Source: Paragordius varius
Taxonomy: Eukaryota; Nematomorpha
Length of the DNA stretch: 64,000 nt
NCBI GenBank assembly: GCA_964247055.1
Contig: OZ176050.1
Location: 7,378,001-7,442,000, forward strand
Reading direction: 5' to 3'
Made by a program: the position numbers and the translations under genes. Shown one piece after another: positions 48,590 through 62,878 of this stretch. Every line of letters begins with the position of its first letter. The first letter of the stretch is position 1. Below the pieces are notes generated by a model that worked only from the letters and a program-made list of their open reading frames with translations, made no database searches and was not told where the DNA came from.

Positions 48590-50770
48590 AATACAATTTT
48601 AATGAGGACCATTTAAATATCATTTGTTTGCGGAGGCGTCATTGAGCGCTTTTTAAAATGGCATCCAGAGACGGCAAGGTGCAAAAGGATAAGGTTTGCA
48701 CATATATTAATCCCATCTTTTGAAATAACGTCGCCTAAATTTTAAAAGCTTGCAAGTTTAAACACACTTGGGCCATATGCGATAATAATATATAAAGGAT
48801 TTGCTGAAAAATAAATATTGGTCATTTGTATTTTAATATGGTTGAGTAGAACGGATCAGAATGTTTATTTTTGATTAGCTATTGGGTGGGCTCAGAGAAA
48901 TAGAGAAAATAATTACCCTAGAAACAATTATTTTGGGTGTAGAATCAAAAATATAGAATTTTTTGTTAGTAATATGTGTATCAATTAGGATTAATTTAAA
49001 TTAGTATTTGTGGCACGTCCTATCGCCATTTTGTAAATTGAATGCTTGGTTTATTTAGTAGCAAGTTTTAATCTATATATTTATAAAAATGAAAAATTCT
49101 GGCTTTGTGATCTGTTTCCGGAAAACCGGTAGACCCAGTCAAAATGTCGAATTAATGAATGTCCCGACAAAAACTTCACGCAGTTCGGGCCCTCGTGTAA
49201 AAAACGAGTTTTTTTAACGCAAGTTCACAAAAATCGTGTCTTTGAGACAATTTTTCGGAAAACTGTTGGACCATTCGATTTCAAATATGATTTTCTTTTA
49301 CTTTTTTTTGATTGCGCCGAACATAGTCGGCTAGCTTCTTAAATTTAGGCCCTATTTTTACCCCTTCCCCCGGTAAAATGCCATTTTTTTCAAAAAAACC
49401 AAGTCCACAAAAATAGTTTTTGAATCTATGTTTCGCCCAGGGTATGAGACCGTAAAAATTTAATGGGGATTCCAGATATTCCCTGTTAAAAGGCAAAAAT
49501 TTTAGTCGTGCGTTTTTTATATTGGCTGCTGGGTAAGGAGATATCCGGCTAAAACCGCCCCACCATATCGAAATTTTTATTGTTTAGTAATTTTCAGAAA
49601 ACTTATCGGGCCATATAAGTTTAATAAGGGCCTGAAAAAATACCCGTAAAAACGCAAAAATTTAAGTCGAGCGGTTTTTTTAGCAAGTAATTAGGCCCTT
49701 TACCCCCTAAAAATGCGCTATCATTGTGTGTTATTTAGTTTTGAAGCCATTCTTCCAAAAACTAAGAACATAAGGAATGAATGATGATTCCAGGTATTTC
49801 CCTATAAAGCAAAATTTTTTATCGAACGTCTTTTTATATTAGCCTCTGGATATGGGGCTACCCGCCAACAACTGCGCCACCATATCGATACAGCGTGACT
49901 TTGGAGGCAAATAAAAACTTATCAGGCCATATGAGTTCAATAAGGGCTTGAAATATTACTCTTAAAAAGGTAAAAAATTAAGTAGAGCAGTTTCATTAAA
50001 TAACCCTTAATTAGGCCCTTGCCCTGAAAAATGCGCCACAATAGAATAACTTTTTGGTTTTGAGACAATTTTTTGAAAATCCCTAGAGAGCATATGGAAT
50101 CAATCATGATTCCAGGTATTACCCGAATTAAGGCAAAAATTTTAATCCAGCGTTTTTTTGTTAAGCCCCTGGTTAGGGGGCTACCCGCGTAAAACTGCGT
50201 CACCATATCGATACAACATGCCTTTGGAGCCAAATTTTAGAAAACCTATGAGTCTAATAGGAATATATGGAATCCATGATAATTCCAGATATTCCCCCTA
50301 TAAAGGCAAAAAATTTGCCCAACGCTTTTTTTATACCTGCCCCTGGGTAAAGAGCTACCCGCCAAAAACTGCCCTACAATAAAGAAATTGCGTTGCTTTA
50401 GAGCTAATTTTCAGTAAATTTATGAAGCCATATGAGCTCATTAAAAGCTTGAAATATTACCCGTAACAGGGTAAAAATAAGGTCAGGCGTTTTTTTATTA
50501 GCCGTTAATTTGGGGTCTTTATGCCCTAAAAATACGCCATCCTCTAACGATTATTTAGTGTTGAGGTATTTTTTGAATAACCCATTAGACGATGGTATCA
50601 AAGATGATTCCAAATATTTGCCCTGCAAAGGCAAAGAATTTTACTCAGCGCTTTTTCCATATAGGTCTATGGGTAGGAGTCTATCAGTTTAAAACTGAGA
50701 CGCCATGGGGTGTTTTGGGGATACTTTTCAAAAAAACTTAAGAAACCATACGAGTTCAGTTAAACTCATT
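48590..50770. repeat. Tandem satellite, about 320-bp unit
   Basis: The phrase CACCATATCG recurs at 49561, 49878 and 50201, with a related block at about 50699, giving steps of 317-326 bp. One partial unit of about 170 bp lies near 50373. Each unit also holds GGGTAAGG/GGGGCTACCCGC, a TATGAGTTCAATAAGGG-like phrase and AAAATGCGCCA; two related half-units seem to alternate. Units in the first 500 bp are more diverged. Open frames here are by-products. Confidence 0.75.
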
Positions 50771-53700
50771 TCTGGTCTTTAATTTGACACATTGTCTATT
50801 TTAGATCCAAATATGTCCTAAAGTTATTAAAAGTTAAAAAGTCAATTACATAATCATCAAACCAATGAAGTTCCCTAATTTGGCTTTAAAAAATATATAT
50901 GCTTGTTTTGAATTGGTTATTTTTTGTTTGTTATAATCTTTAAGATAACATAAATTGAATTATTTTTGATACAATAAAATTTTTTAGCATTATCGAAATC
51001 GTCAAAAATTAATACTATACTTAGTGTTTTATTAATAATAACTCTAATCGGACTCTGGCTATATTGTTGGTGCGACTAATTTGTCTCCATTTTATATCTA
51101 TTTCGCTTTTTTATATTATTTAATTATCCATTAATAATTAATAATAAATAATTGAAATTACCTTTTTACTATATATATATATATATATAATCAGATTTAC
51201 TTTTTATCTATATACTCAATATGCATGCCGTCATAATTATATTATTATTAATAAACACTTAGTAGACAACAGTTTAGATGATTTAAAATTTGTTTATTTT
51301 GCGGCAAATTACAATAGAATATTGAAAAAGTTGGTTTCTTTGATCTATATTGATTTTATTTTTAATTGACAGGTAGAGATAAATTCAAGATATACTTATG
51401 ATTGTTATCAATATGATTAAAATTTTTTTGATAGATCTATCTATTAATCGCTTTTGAAAAAAAAGAAACAGTCTTAAATTATAACCTTCTTGACAATAAA
51501 TAGTTTCGTCATAATTTGGTTTTTTCTTAAAATTTATGTGCAGAAAACTATATTAACCTTTAAATCAATATTTTTAAAATAAATCATTATTACATGTACA
51601 ATATGAATATTATGTAAAACGTGTGAATAGGCTAATAAACTATATAATATATAAATTTTGACTTTTATCTGCACAATTAATTATAAATTTTTCTTATAAT
51701 TTTTATATTAACATGATTGATGATATTGAAGTTAACAGTTTGTGATTGATTCTTTGAAGTGATTAAATTATTCCGATGAATATATATTTATTATAAATTT
51801 AAATATTTCAAAATATAAAATAAGACTCATTATCATAAAGGATCAATTATATTTGCCACAAATTTAAATCTAAAACTGACTATCTCAAAATATTGTAAAA
51901 ATATTTGACTTTACAAAAATAAAATTTATAATGTAATATTAAAAATAATTTTAATATTATATGTATCTTTATGTATAGTGTCACCAATATTGATTGGAAA
52001 AAACAAGTCAAATGTTTTAATATAAAAAAATGTAGAAAAATAACAATGAAAAAGATTGGCGCCTTATACTTAACATTAAATAGTTTGGGTTTAAGCTATT
52101 TCAAAAAGTGGCTATTATCTTAAATTCTACAAATGTGTTTTAAGGCGCCATATATTTCAGATATTTTATCATCTTTGAAAGAATGATGGTTGAATGAAGA
52201 TAATTTGTAATTTAAATTTAAATGATATATTGAGGTCTATTAAAATATGTTAAGCTTATATTTAGACATCTCTAATAAATTTCTAGTATCAATTATGATT
52301 ATAATTTATTATTTATCCATTATCTTTTAGACAGATAGTTTTAAAAGGGGATTCGCACAATTTGAATAAACCGATTATCCAAAACAAATGATAAGAAAGC
52401 GTGACACATAACGAAATTCTTGTCTCCTTTTTGCAATTTTTACTGAGACGTGCTCAAAGTTAATTAAAATTTGAGTTTATGCAAAACTATAAATTATACT
52501 AGATGTTTAAATTGGATATATTCCGTTAATTTAGGTGGATTTAACAACTTTTTCTAAATATGATGCCTATATCTAAAATTCCATTAATTTACATTTTATT
52601 TTTACGTTATTTTACGACGATTTCCACATCGTTTCCTTACAAACCCCTGTCGTTACCGAAATTTTCTGAAATACAGTTTTTAAAAACGGGTTTTTACAAT
52701 TTTTATATGTTATTAGGTCGTAATAATTAAATATGAACTTTAGTGTCCCATCCATTTTCTATGTTGATCGCATTTGCTTAAAAAAGTCAATTTTTAGAAA
52801 AACATAGATTTTTTTCAGTTTCATCGGGATACTTTTATAAAGTCGACGATGAGATTCACACATTGGAAAAATACTTAGAGCTATAAATAAAAGCTAAGTT
52901 TAATGGATATTAAAAGGACATAAAAAGGAATTTAATCAAGTATTGACTTTATTTTTGATACACGATACAATAATTGCAAACAAGTTCAGCAATGATAAAT
53001 ATAGCAAATGGTTTTGATATGTACTGCTAATAACTTTCAAATACTATGGGCGTACATGTAAACTTTCAATTTTTATAAATTGTCCGGGAATATTACACGT
53101 TTTGGTTAAGTGTTTCTTTATGCACATTAAAAATATATTTTTCTATTAATTAGTAATTGAATGTTTTCTACCTTTCAGTTTCAGCCTTTTAATCTTTGTC
53201 CCTTTTTTGGTTGTAAAAGCTCACCCTTAAACCTTTCTGGCAAATACTATATCAACCAGATAATTCTCAAAATTTAAAACGCTTCCATATGTAATAAGTA
53301 CACCTCTTATTACTAAGTATCATATTGTCGTTATAAAAATTAATCGGTGCAAAACATTAATGTTAAAAATTTACCTTGTCCTAAAACCAAAGCGCATATG
53401 TGTGACATGTATAAAAATGCAAATTATATTATAATTAGCCAGCAGAAGAATATAAATTTGGTTGGATAAATATTGCGTTGTCGTCTACACAATAAATAAT
53501 TTAGAAAAAACCATTTTACCTGCCATATGTAGCACATAACTACTTTCTACTTAAAAGACTCTAACGTTAAACGAAATGGTAATTGGGCTTAATATGGAAA
53601 GAGAGAGAGAGATAATTACCTATTTTATTTATATTATTATAACACCACACATGTTTCGTTAACATACTCAAATAAAAGGTGTGTATAAATAAATAAATAA

Positions 53701-55001
53701 AAAAATTTTCCAAAAGAATTTTAATTGCGTCTCCAAAATTGTTTTATATATATGAATACTACATACACCTCTCGAAAAGATACGCTAATTTTGTATCATC
53801 CTAACAATACACAATAATAATAATATAATCCAATTATATAAAAATAGTTAAAAAATATTATTTCTTCCATATCACCAGCAATATGACAATAGCACTCCAA
53901 AGACCTTTTGGTATTTAACACACATCTCACGACGACACTCTATATATCTAATAACAAAAATATTATTCATTATACATAGATATATATAAATATGAATAAT
54001 AATTGTTTAGCAAAGAGTCTCATATTTTTGGCTGCACAGTAGCGTATGGTATATAACAAAGTTTGTCCATAATTAAGTGCTTATTTAATGTTTGTAGTTA
54101 GGAAAAAATAGTTTAAATAACCATTAGGTGTTTTTATACATACGCTATTGTAATTTTTATAAAGAAAAATTAGCAAAAATATAATTTAATTCTCTTTTTA
54201 TTAATTTCTATTCCCTTAAATCAAAATGTTTTTGGTTATTATTTAATTAGTTTTTTTATGAAAAATAGTTTTAAAATGTATTTAATGACATTGGAATCTA
54301 TCTGATTTAGTTTTAAAAAAATCTTGTTAACTTTGCTTTAATAAGACACTTTTTAAATAGTAATTCTACTTTTTTCTAATGTAATACCCAATTCGTAATT
54401 TTATTTCACGCAAAAATATGGGATGACAGATAACCGTGTGTCGACACAATTCTGCGTCAATTTGCATACAAAATATATATTATTATTATATGTAGGATGA
54501 CAAATATTTTAAGCAAGTTTAGGTTACTCATTCATTATATTACATTGTTATGGGTTTGGCAGCAAACAAAAACAACGGAAATATATTATATATCAAAATA
54601 CAATATGCTATTGCCCATTTTTTCATACAAAAATGTTTAAAATTATTACAGCCTTTGAATTATTTTAGGAACACCAAAAAAATAAAAATAGGGGAATAAG
54701 ATAAACTTTTTTTAAAAAAAAGATGCTAAGAATTTAATCAAACCCTCCCTCATCCAAATCAATGATTTGAAATAATAAAAATAACTGTCACTATTGTCAC
54801 AAGAAAATCGAATATAAAACATAGTTATTTTTATTGCAACAAAATATATCATTGCAAGTCGAAATAACCAATTTAATATCATTTTGTTGAAGAGTGTTTT
54901 TGATTAATTAGTGTTTAAGTTTCGATAATTTGTATTATATGCACTCAAATGATAGAAATCTATGGGTAATTTCCATCACCACTTTCCCTCAAAACTTAAT
55001 T
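50771..55001. other. Long gene-free stretch
   Basis: Very AT-rich, with no gene, RNA or element boundary that can be supported. Confidence 0.45.
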
Positions 55002-55237
55002 CACTATGAATTAAAATTATACAGACAAAACGTAAAAACAAAAGGACAAAAATTTTTAAACCTTGTTTTTTTTTCAAATATAACTTGTAAAATTGGAAAA
55101 GTAATTTGATAACTGACGCAATTTTTTATTTCAATATTATGTAAGAATCAATGCTCAAATAGGTATGGTTGTTACTTTAAAATAAATATTTGTCTTTTAG
55201 TTTTTACATTCTGTCTGCTCAATTTTAATTTTTACTG
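55002..55237. mobile_element. MITE family C, copy 2
   Basis: The left end CACTATGAATTAAAATTATA followed by CAGACAAAACG, and the right end CTGCTCAATTTTAATTTTTA CTG, are decayed versions of the inverted ends of copy 1. The interior GGTATGGTTGTTACTTT corresponds to AGTATGGTTGTCTTTTG there. Confidence 0.55.
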
Positions 55238-56134
55238 TGGTAAATATTACAGGAAAAATAATAACAAGCCTAACAGTGGAACTATTTATGATGGCAATCA
55301 GTCAGGTAATAAAAAAGTAAATACAGCCAGAATTCATTTTAATAAGCTTAATCAACAAAAAATCACATTTTTGAATTCGAATATTTTGTGAACTAGATTT
55401 ATTCAGCAGAAAAATGCAAGATAGTTTTTGGTACGAATAAAAAATCGCGTGAAAAGTTTCCCTTATCGACTGACTAACGGACTATACGATAAAAAATGCA
55501 CGGCTTCGTTGCTTTTGTTACTCTCTTAAACTGAAGATCATTGTAACAACTGATAACCACGAATAAATTTAAAAGAACACATACAAAAAATGACAAAATG
55601 AAATTAATCAATTTCGTGTAGAATGATATAAATGTCGTTTATTTTATATATTAGTTTAAGTTATCAAATATAAAATTAACTTAATTTGATTCTATCGCAA
55701 TATTTGGATAATTCTAACCAATGGAAAATTTGTTTATAGCGAAACTATAATGTTAATTGACTTATTTTTCCAAATTAATATTAAAATGTTAAATATTATT
55801 ATTTATCACCTTATTACTTTAAATAATAATTGTTTCAATAAAACACTCCCAGAAATTCAACAAAACTGTGAAAAATCTAATTCTTTATAGAGAAAAAATT
55901 TCATATAAATAATATTATCGGAAATCAACCAAACAAAATTTTCAAAACCATCAGATGTATTTATAAAAAATTTAAAATATTTCGATTACATTATAAACAA
56001 ATTTTCGCAAAATAGTTAAAACTGTGGTTACAAATTATATGTTTCTATATAAAACGTAATTAACCAATCTTACTATTCATCATTATTAATGTGAAACTTT
56101 AAAAAATATTGTTCAAAAATTAAATAATAATGTA

Positions 56135-56335
56135 ATAAAAATAATATACAGTTTAAAGTCTCTTTTTTCCTTTTTTTATTAAAGAGTAAGGACTTAAATT
56201 GTATCCGGACATGTGAAGGCTTTAACACTCGCCTGCCCAGGGCCGACCGTGATGATGGAAAAATTGCGTAGTTTCGGGGTGCGAACGCTGGTACGCAGTG
56301 TAAGAGTCCGGCGTCCTACCTACTATACCATTAAA
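56135..56335 (-). mobile_element. tRNA-derived SINE, copy 2
   Basis: Minus strand. ATGGTATAGTAGGTAGGACG leads to CGCCGGACTCTTACACTGCG, GCGTTCGCACCCCG (B-box position) and GGGCAGGCGAGTGTTAAAGC, nearly the same as copy 1 at 4745-4951. The T-rich stretch near 56162 is the A-rich tail side. Confidence 0.7.
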
Positions 56336-58921
56336 ATTAAATAAAATTTATTTATTATTAACATCAACACCATTAGTTTATATGTATTAAGCGATAAACG
56401 AATATTTAAAAGTTTTTTGACTAATTAATTTTAAAAGCGGTCACCGTTACTGTATACATATATTAATGGTCAAACCCAGCCCTATTCACACTATTTGCAA
56501 AATTTTAATATATAGAATTTAATCAAAATTAGATCGATTGTTTAACAATTGCAATTTGGCTCATAGATCTTTGAAGAATAAAATAAATCTTATATTTTTA
56601 AAATACAAAACCCTAATTCAAGTAAATCGGCCATTATATTAAATTTGTATTCGCCGGGATGGATTCACTTAAAATTAATATAATCAAAAATTAATTTATT
56701 AGAATGCATGCCCTACTTACAATTTTTGATGTACACTCTGTAGGTATTGTCAATTTAGTAAGTTCCAGTAAAGTTAAATTAACATTAACAAGTAGGCAGT
56801 TTCGGTATTTTATGAGATTATTCCTTTTTATTAGTTTGATTTTTTTAATTGTCCAAAAAAAGTGTTCAATTAAATATCAAATAAAATGATTCATATACAT
56901 GGCAACGATATGTAAATTAAAAACCGTTTAATCCAATTCAAATAAAAAATGGCCAATAATAGCTCTGGTTATTATCTAACAATCAAACTTCAAATTTTTT
57001 AACAGAATACAAAATTTATCAGAAGGAACTGAGCGTAGACATTTTTAATAATTTGAATTTAATACCATGCACCATAAATAACATCTTAATCGCAATAATT
57101 TTCATTTAAAGCATTTAAATTTGTCATTTTAGACACTTCCGTTTTTAAGCGTTTTACACAACTAATAAGATTAATTATTTGCTAAAAAAACCCATTAAAC
57201 AGGCTCCAAAAAAGTGTAAAATATATTTTTTGTACTCCTCTCTCACACTTTCGCAATTCAATTTTTAAACAAATTTTTCATTTATATAGTATAAAAAAAA
57301 TGCATAACCCCTTGAAATTGCAAACACATTAACATATTGTTATGTAATATTAATGGAAACAAAAAAAATTATTTTATAAACCAGTCAGTACTGATTAACC
57401 ACACATATCAAAAAAATAATGATACACATAAACGCACAAAAATTTATTATGTCGCCAAATTTCTTTAACAAATAAAAAAATTATGTATTGTATTTTTCTT
57501 TACAATTACTAAAGGTACATATGTATACATTTCTAGTTTTTGAAATTTAAACTTTACCAATTAATTTGTTACTGCATGATCTCGAATATTTTGGGTTTAA
57601 AACCTATAGTTTGTAACAATTAGTAATGTATGAAAAAAAGTTTAATTAATTTATAACTTTAATTTTAAATTACACAATACAATTACGGTGAGAAAAGATA
57701 GTCACATAAAAGAGTAGTATTTGCACACAAACCTTTTAACATTGTAGTCGGTGTGTCGTATTTTGACAGCACAGAGTGTTTATTATACAATTGTTAAATA
57801 TCTATACAACTTATAATTAGATATGTTTATATTTTTATTTTATACACATTACTTCTAAATTTATTTACCTTCTCAAAGCTTTTGACCTAAAAAACCAATC
57901 GAAATTCATATTTTATTAATTTTATATCATATTTATAACATGCCCAAACTTTTATTTTGGCTAATATCGTATTTTATGTGGTTAAATGCAAATTTCTTTA
58001 TCTAGTTCTGTGTCCAGCCACTTATGTATATATATTCAATCGATTTAAAAATATATTTTTATTTTAATCAACATAATAGACACGTTATAGAATCGAATTA
58101 TGTGCATATAACCACCAATTGTTTTAAAATAGTTTCTTAATCATTTCCAAATTACAATTAATTAACTACATTTTAATTAATTTAAAACTATCGTTTGAAA
58201 TAAAAGTATTGTTTCAAAATATTATTTAGTTTCATTTAAAACATACGATAAAAAAATCATACAATTCGAATTTGTTTTTAACATATTTTTACAATCGCGC
58301 CTCTAAAATTCCAATTATTCGAAAATTTATTATGTAATTCGTATAAAACTTATATTAAATAAAAGATTCGTTTCATATTAGATTTAACAAATCAATCATC
58401 ACACATCTTTCTTGTGACAATTATATCGATATATTAATAATAAATATTAGAATCTTATTATCTTCATATTATTTATTATATTATCTCATTGTTATAACAA
58501 ATTATTTTCCGATTAAAATAATTTTTTAATAATATTTTTTTATCAAATTTTCCCATCCTGATGTTATTTGATCCCAATAGCTTAGTTTTAGCTTAAAATT
58601 CATATTTCGCATTTGATTATATTCAAACAAATGATGAATAATAATTATATGAAGAAAGAGATAAATGGAAATTATCAATTAATCAAAATATATGTAATAA
58701 AACTTTTTTTAAAAAGATAATAATAATAATATTTTTGCATATATTTGCCACCAATCAATGTTTTAACATAATCTATTATATGTTTGTGATAGCTTAATAA
58801 TGTATATTATATAAAATGTCACATTTTAATTAAAACAATATGTTTGAAACAAATTATTGTTACATAAAAAATTCGGCAGTACAAATTTGCTTGTCTATGA
58901 TTATAGTAGTGTAGCCGCAAA
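56336..58921. other. Gene-free upstream region of the Msx gene
   Basis: No gene or repeat recognised. As the 5' flank of a developmental homeobox gene it may hold enhancers, but no specific site can be named. A 61-codon open frame at 56704 lacks features of a real exon. Confidence 0.4.
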
Positions 58922-61900
58922 ATGAAATCCAAAAATAATAACTCACTTACCTCATTTGGAATCAGTGATATACTCAATGGGCCAGCAGCTGTTAATCAAT
59001 CCAGTTCGGATAGTTTATTACCTAAAAGCTGCTCTAAAACCATAGCCGAATCCACAAAAACGGATAAAAATTCTAATCTTACCCAACAAATTTTATATGG
59101 CTCCGATGAGGCAAGATTAAATTTTTTTGCCCATCCGACAATCACTAAAGAGGGTGTAATGACTGATTCTTTCACGGGTTGTTTGTCAGATTTATATCCA
59201 TACTTTTTTCATTATAACATGCTGCACCGATTGTACAATAATGAGATGAATAAAATATTGAACAACAAATCGGACGAAACGAATATAACCGATTTTTATA
59301 CATATATAGCGGGCGTTTCAGCCTTGTTGTCTCAGAATAATCTTGCTAATGTCGGAGACTTCTTTTTAAACACAAATAAGGAAAGATCCAAACAAAATTG
59401 TCCACCAACAAGCAAAGAAAAAATAGCGTGCGATGTGCTTAATAAAGGAATTGTAGAAAAATGTACTCCTTCAACAGATTCAATAACATCAGTTTCAAAT
59501 GCAACAATACCTAATAATAGTTTTTCAACGCCTTTCTGCAACATTAACACATCTAGCAAAACAACAAATTATCATGATTCACAATGTAGAACCGATACTC
59601 ATAACAAATTTATTACCAGTAATCCCTTCTGTAATTTAGGAGGCTTAGGCGCCAATCAGAACGGCGACTTCATCAAATACAATAATACATCTTCCAGTAT
59701 TAATAAAATTGCATTGAATTCTAATACTCATATTATCGATAATGAAAATAGCAATAAAACTAATGATACGGCAGATGCGAAATTGCGATTGCCTGCAAAT
59801 GTAACCGGTTCACATACAACTGATCGTAATTTACTCAATAATTATGAATTCACCAATCTTACTAATATCCTTTATAATAATAATAATTTGGCTAATGCGA
59901 ACAAGAAAACCCCAACATATCAATTATACTGCTGTAATAACAATGGGCCAAAAGCTGAAAATTTTGAATCCTACCAACCGATTAATAACACGAATGCGCA
60001 AAATGAACAAAGAAGTTCAAATAATGTTATACAAGAACAAAAAGGGAACATTATGGTTTCACCAAATTCGGCCTCCAACTATCGTATTCAGGCTAAAAAG
60101 CTCTTTGCAACAAACAAAACTCCGAGAAGTAATGTTTAACCTTTTTTTAACTTTTGAAATATATATCTTTATAACCGTTAACTTATCTCTACATGATAAA
60201 AATTTGTGTATAGTTAAACCATTTTTGGCCGAAATCGATTTGAAAGATCCTGAAACTTTAAGTCGGTTAAGTGTATGCACGCTGAGGAAACATAAAGCAA
60301 ATCGAAAACCTAGAACACCCTTTACTTCAAGCCAGCTTATCTTGTTAGAAAAGAAGTTCAGACAAAAGCAATACCTAACTATAGCAGAGAGGGCCCAATT
60401 TTCTAATGCACTTGAACTCTCAGAAACTCAGGTATATTATTATTACATAAATACCGTTTCCACCCATTTTGTTGCTAATGAAACGCAAAATTAGTTAACG
60501 TGATTGGCAGCTGTCAATTAATATAGCTAACCAATATTTTTTTCAACTAATATTTTAATTATATTTATTTATTAAAATTTATTTGTTAAATATTAATTTG
60601 GTCATCGTATATTGTATCTTTAATGAATTTATTACTTTTTTAATTACATCTAAATATATATTAACATAAAGAAAAAAAAATGTCATTTTTGTCACATCCA
60701 AAATAAGACGCAAAAATAAGGATTTTTTTATAAGAATGTTTTTGTTTGTTTTTCATTTTTTTTCTATGTTACAAATAATGACTTTTAAGTTTTTTTTAAT
60801 TAAATAAATCAGGTAATTACGAAAAAAATTTATAATAGCAAATTATGTTCTTCTATAAATATTATTAAAATTGACCAACAGTCTGATTTGAGACCAAACA
60901 ATTTATTTAATAAATTTCATAAAACTCTGTTTTTGTCATAATTTATATTTTACAATGTTTTTTTTTTCATTGTTTTGAAAAATTATCTTGAAAAAATAAC
61001 GTAATTAAGAAAAAAACTATAAATCTTGTGTACGAAAGGAGGTGATAGATCAAAATATGCAAGGTAAATGAAATAATTATATATCATTGTTTGACACAAG
61101 CTAAAAATAAAATTATACTTTTTTTAAACAAACAAAAATAATAAATATTATTATAAAAAATGTCAAAAACTTGGCAAAATACAGAATATCATATAGCCAT
61201 CATTACAAAAGTCATCCATCCATGTTAAATAAACGGCTAAATTTATAATGTTACCTCACCTATATGATACTCAACTTTTTTTTTAAAATAATTTTATTAA
61301 ATAAATGATAAAATATGAAATGCTAATTATATGCAAAAACTCTTAAGTCTTATATTTTAATTTGGTATACACTTCAATGAAAATTAATAAAGTTTGAAAC
61401 AAAGTGCATACAAAAAAACAAGATGATGTGTTTTTTAAAGAGGCTAGCTTTTACCCCATATTTTATAAATATAAGGTTAGATATCCGTAATAAGTACCAT
61501 TTTCTTTATGATTTGAACAAACGTTTAATTTGTATTTTCTTCTTGTTCAAAGGTTAAAATATGGTTCCAAAATCGTCGAGCCAAACAAAAACGATTAAGG
61601 GAGGCTGAATTGGAACGCTTAGCTAAATTAAAACAAACTTCAGGGAAGACGACCAAAGATTGTATGATACAAAATGCTATTCATCAGGAACATGATACCA
61701 GCACCAATACCATAATTTCGGAAGAGTTGTTAATAGATGGCTCAAATATTTCTGACTCCAATGATGATAGTAGACTTGAGATTTTGTCAACCAGCGCTGA
61801 TATCATTGAAGTTGAGTCATGTGATAACAATGATGACCCCGAGATAAAAACAACTAGCAAATTAGATTATCATTCAACTACAACATTTGATTCTTCCAAT

Positions 61901-62098
61901 CCATCTTCGCCGTTAAAAGCAGCGCTTTCACCTCTAAACAAAAGTCAACTTCGTTTCGATGATAATGGCAATAAATTTAAAGATAATAATGAATTTAAAA
62001 CTAGAGATGTGGACAACAACTTAACTACAAAATTTAGGGGGGACCCTGTGAATTGTACCTATCATCCCAATATATTTTTGATGAAACATTACTCATAG
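58922..62098 (+). CDS. Msx: Msx/muscle segment homeobox transcription factor
   Basis: Three exons, 58922-60128, 60214-60431 and 61553-62098, encode 656 residues; the introns are 85 nt (phase 1) and 1121 nt (phase 0). The N terminus has [12 protein letters not shown] (9-20), an eh1/TN-type repression motif, then a long Asn/Ser-rich region. [19 protein letters not shown] leads into the homeodomain (432-491): [60 protein letters not shown], then [10 protein letters not shown]. [15 protein letters not shown](T/S)IAERA and EAELE are diagnostic of the Msx class. Intron 2 falls between homeodomain positions 44 and 45. The C-terminal 150 residues are acidic and Ser/Asp/Asn-rich. The protein is longer than typical Msx (about 300 residues) owing to low-complexity sequence. 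AATAAA lies at 62178. A nuclear DNA-binding repressor in development is expected. Confidence 0.95.
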
Positions 62099-62878
62099 AT
62101 ATTTATGTTACTATATATATGTATGTATATACGTTAAATTAACTTGGGCTTAAAATTTAGTTAATAATATATTAATTAATAAAGTATGTATAGCTTTTAA
62201 GATAAATGTAATTTTGTATTGCATATCATATGATTTTATAATGCACACTGATTCTTTCTTCATTTATATTATGTATATATTTAAATTTACATGTGTGATT
62301 CATACCAAAAGTGCCAATAAATTTATTTTTTCAAAATTTATAAAATTATCTAACCTTCTCATTTTTTGAAGATTGGATGGCAATGTTAAGCAGCCCTCAA
62401 TTTAATCAAGTTAATAATTATTTCACCTTTAAAATGGATCCTAAACATTATAAGAAGGGGTGTTCAACTTAAATTGCTTGGGCCGCATTTTTGATTTAAA
62501 AACCGGCCACATTCGAAAAATATGCATTAATAAATATTTTATTAGATCCTACACACAAAACTATAAAATAATTACTATCTATATCATTAATTGCTAGTTT
62601 TTTGTCGATTGGTGAGACTTATTTGGAAGATTTGTTTGATGATGATGGGTATCTTTTAGTTTGATGCAAATACTAGGACAGTTGAGACAGACCATAGCGT
62701 TCTGTTTATACAAATCGTGCAATTGATGGATATGTGCCGCATTTTTTAGATCTGATCTAAATAGCGCAATAGGCCTTCCGCGTTTTCTACCCCTTCTACT
62801 GGGCCTAACATGGTCGCTTCTATGTTATCGGCTCTGATCACGTAACCTGGTGCGTGTGTATTTTTTGAGATAGGCTTA
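62099..62878. other. Intergenic, with hAT-like end and a coding-like relic
   Basis: AAGGGGTGTTCAACTTAAAT at 62455 followed by TTGGGCCGCATTTTTG resembles the hAT MITE at 23136. From 62878 down to about 62600 the minus strand shows coding-like frames (IRADNIEATMLGPVEGVEN, then in another frame NAAHIHQLHDLYKQNAMVCL) without a recognised family. Confidence 0.4.

Noticed and set aside
49281-50692. Several open frames of 60-98 codons
   Set aside because: They fall in the tandem satellite and change with each unit.
56220-56330. Possible tRNA gene
   Set aside because: It has A- and B-box-like sequence but no proper cloverleaf. A second copy exists at 4.9 kb with the same non-tRNA body, so it is a SINE.
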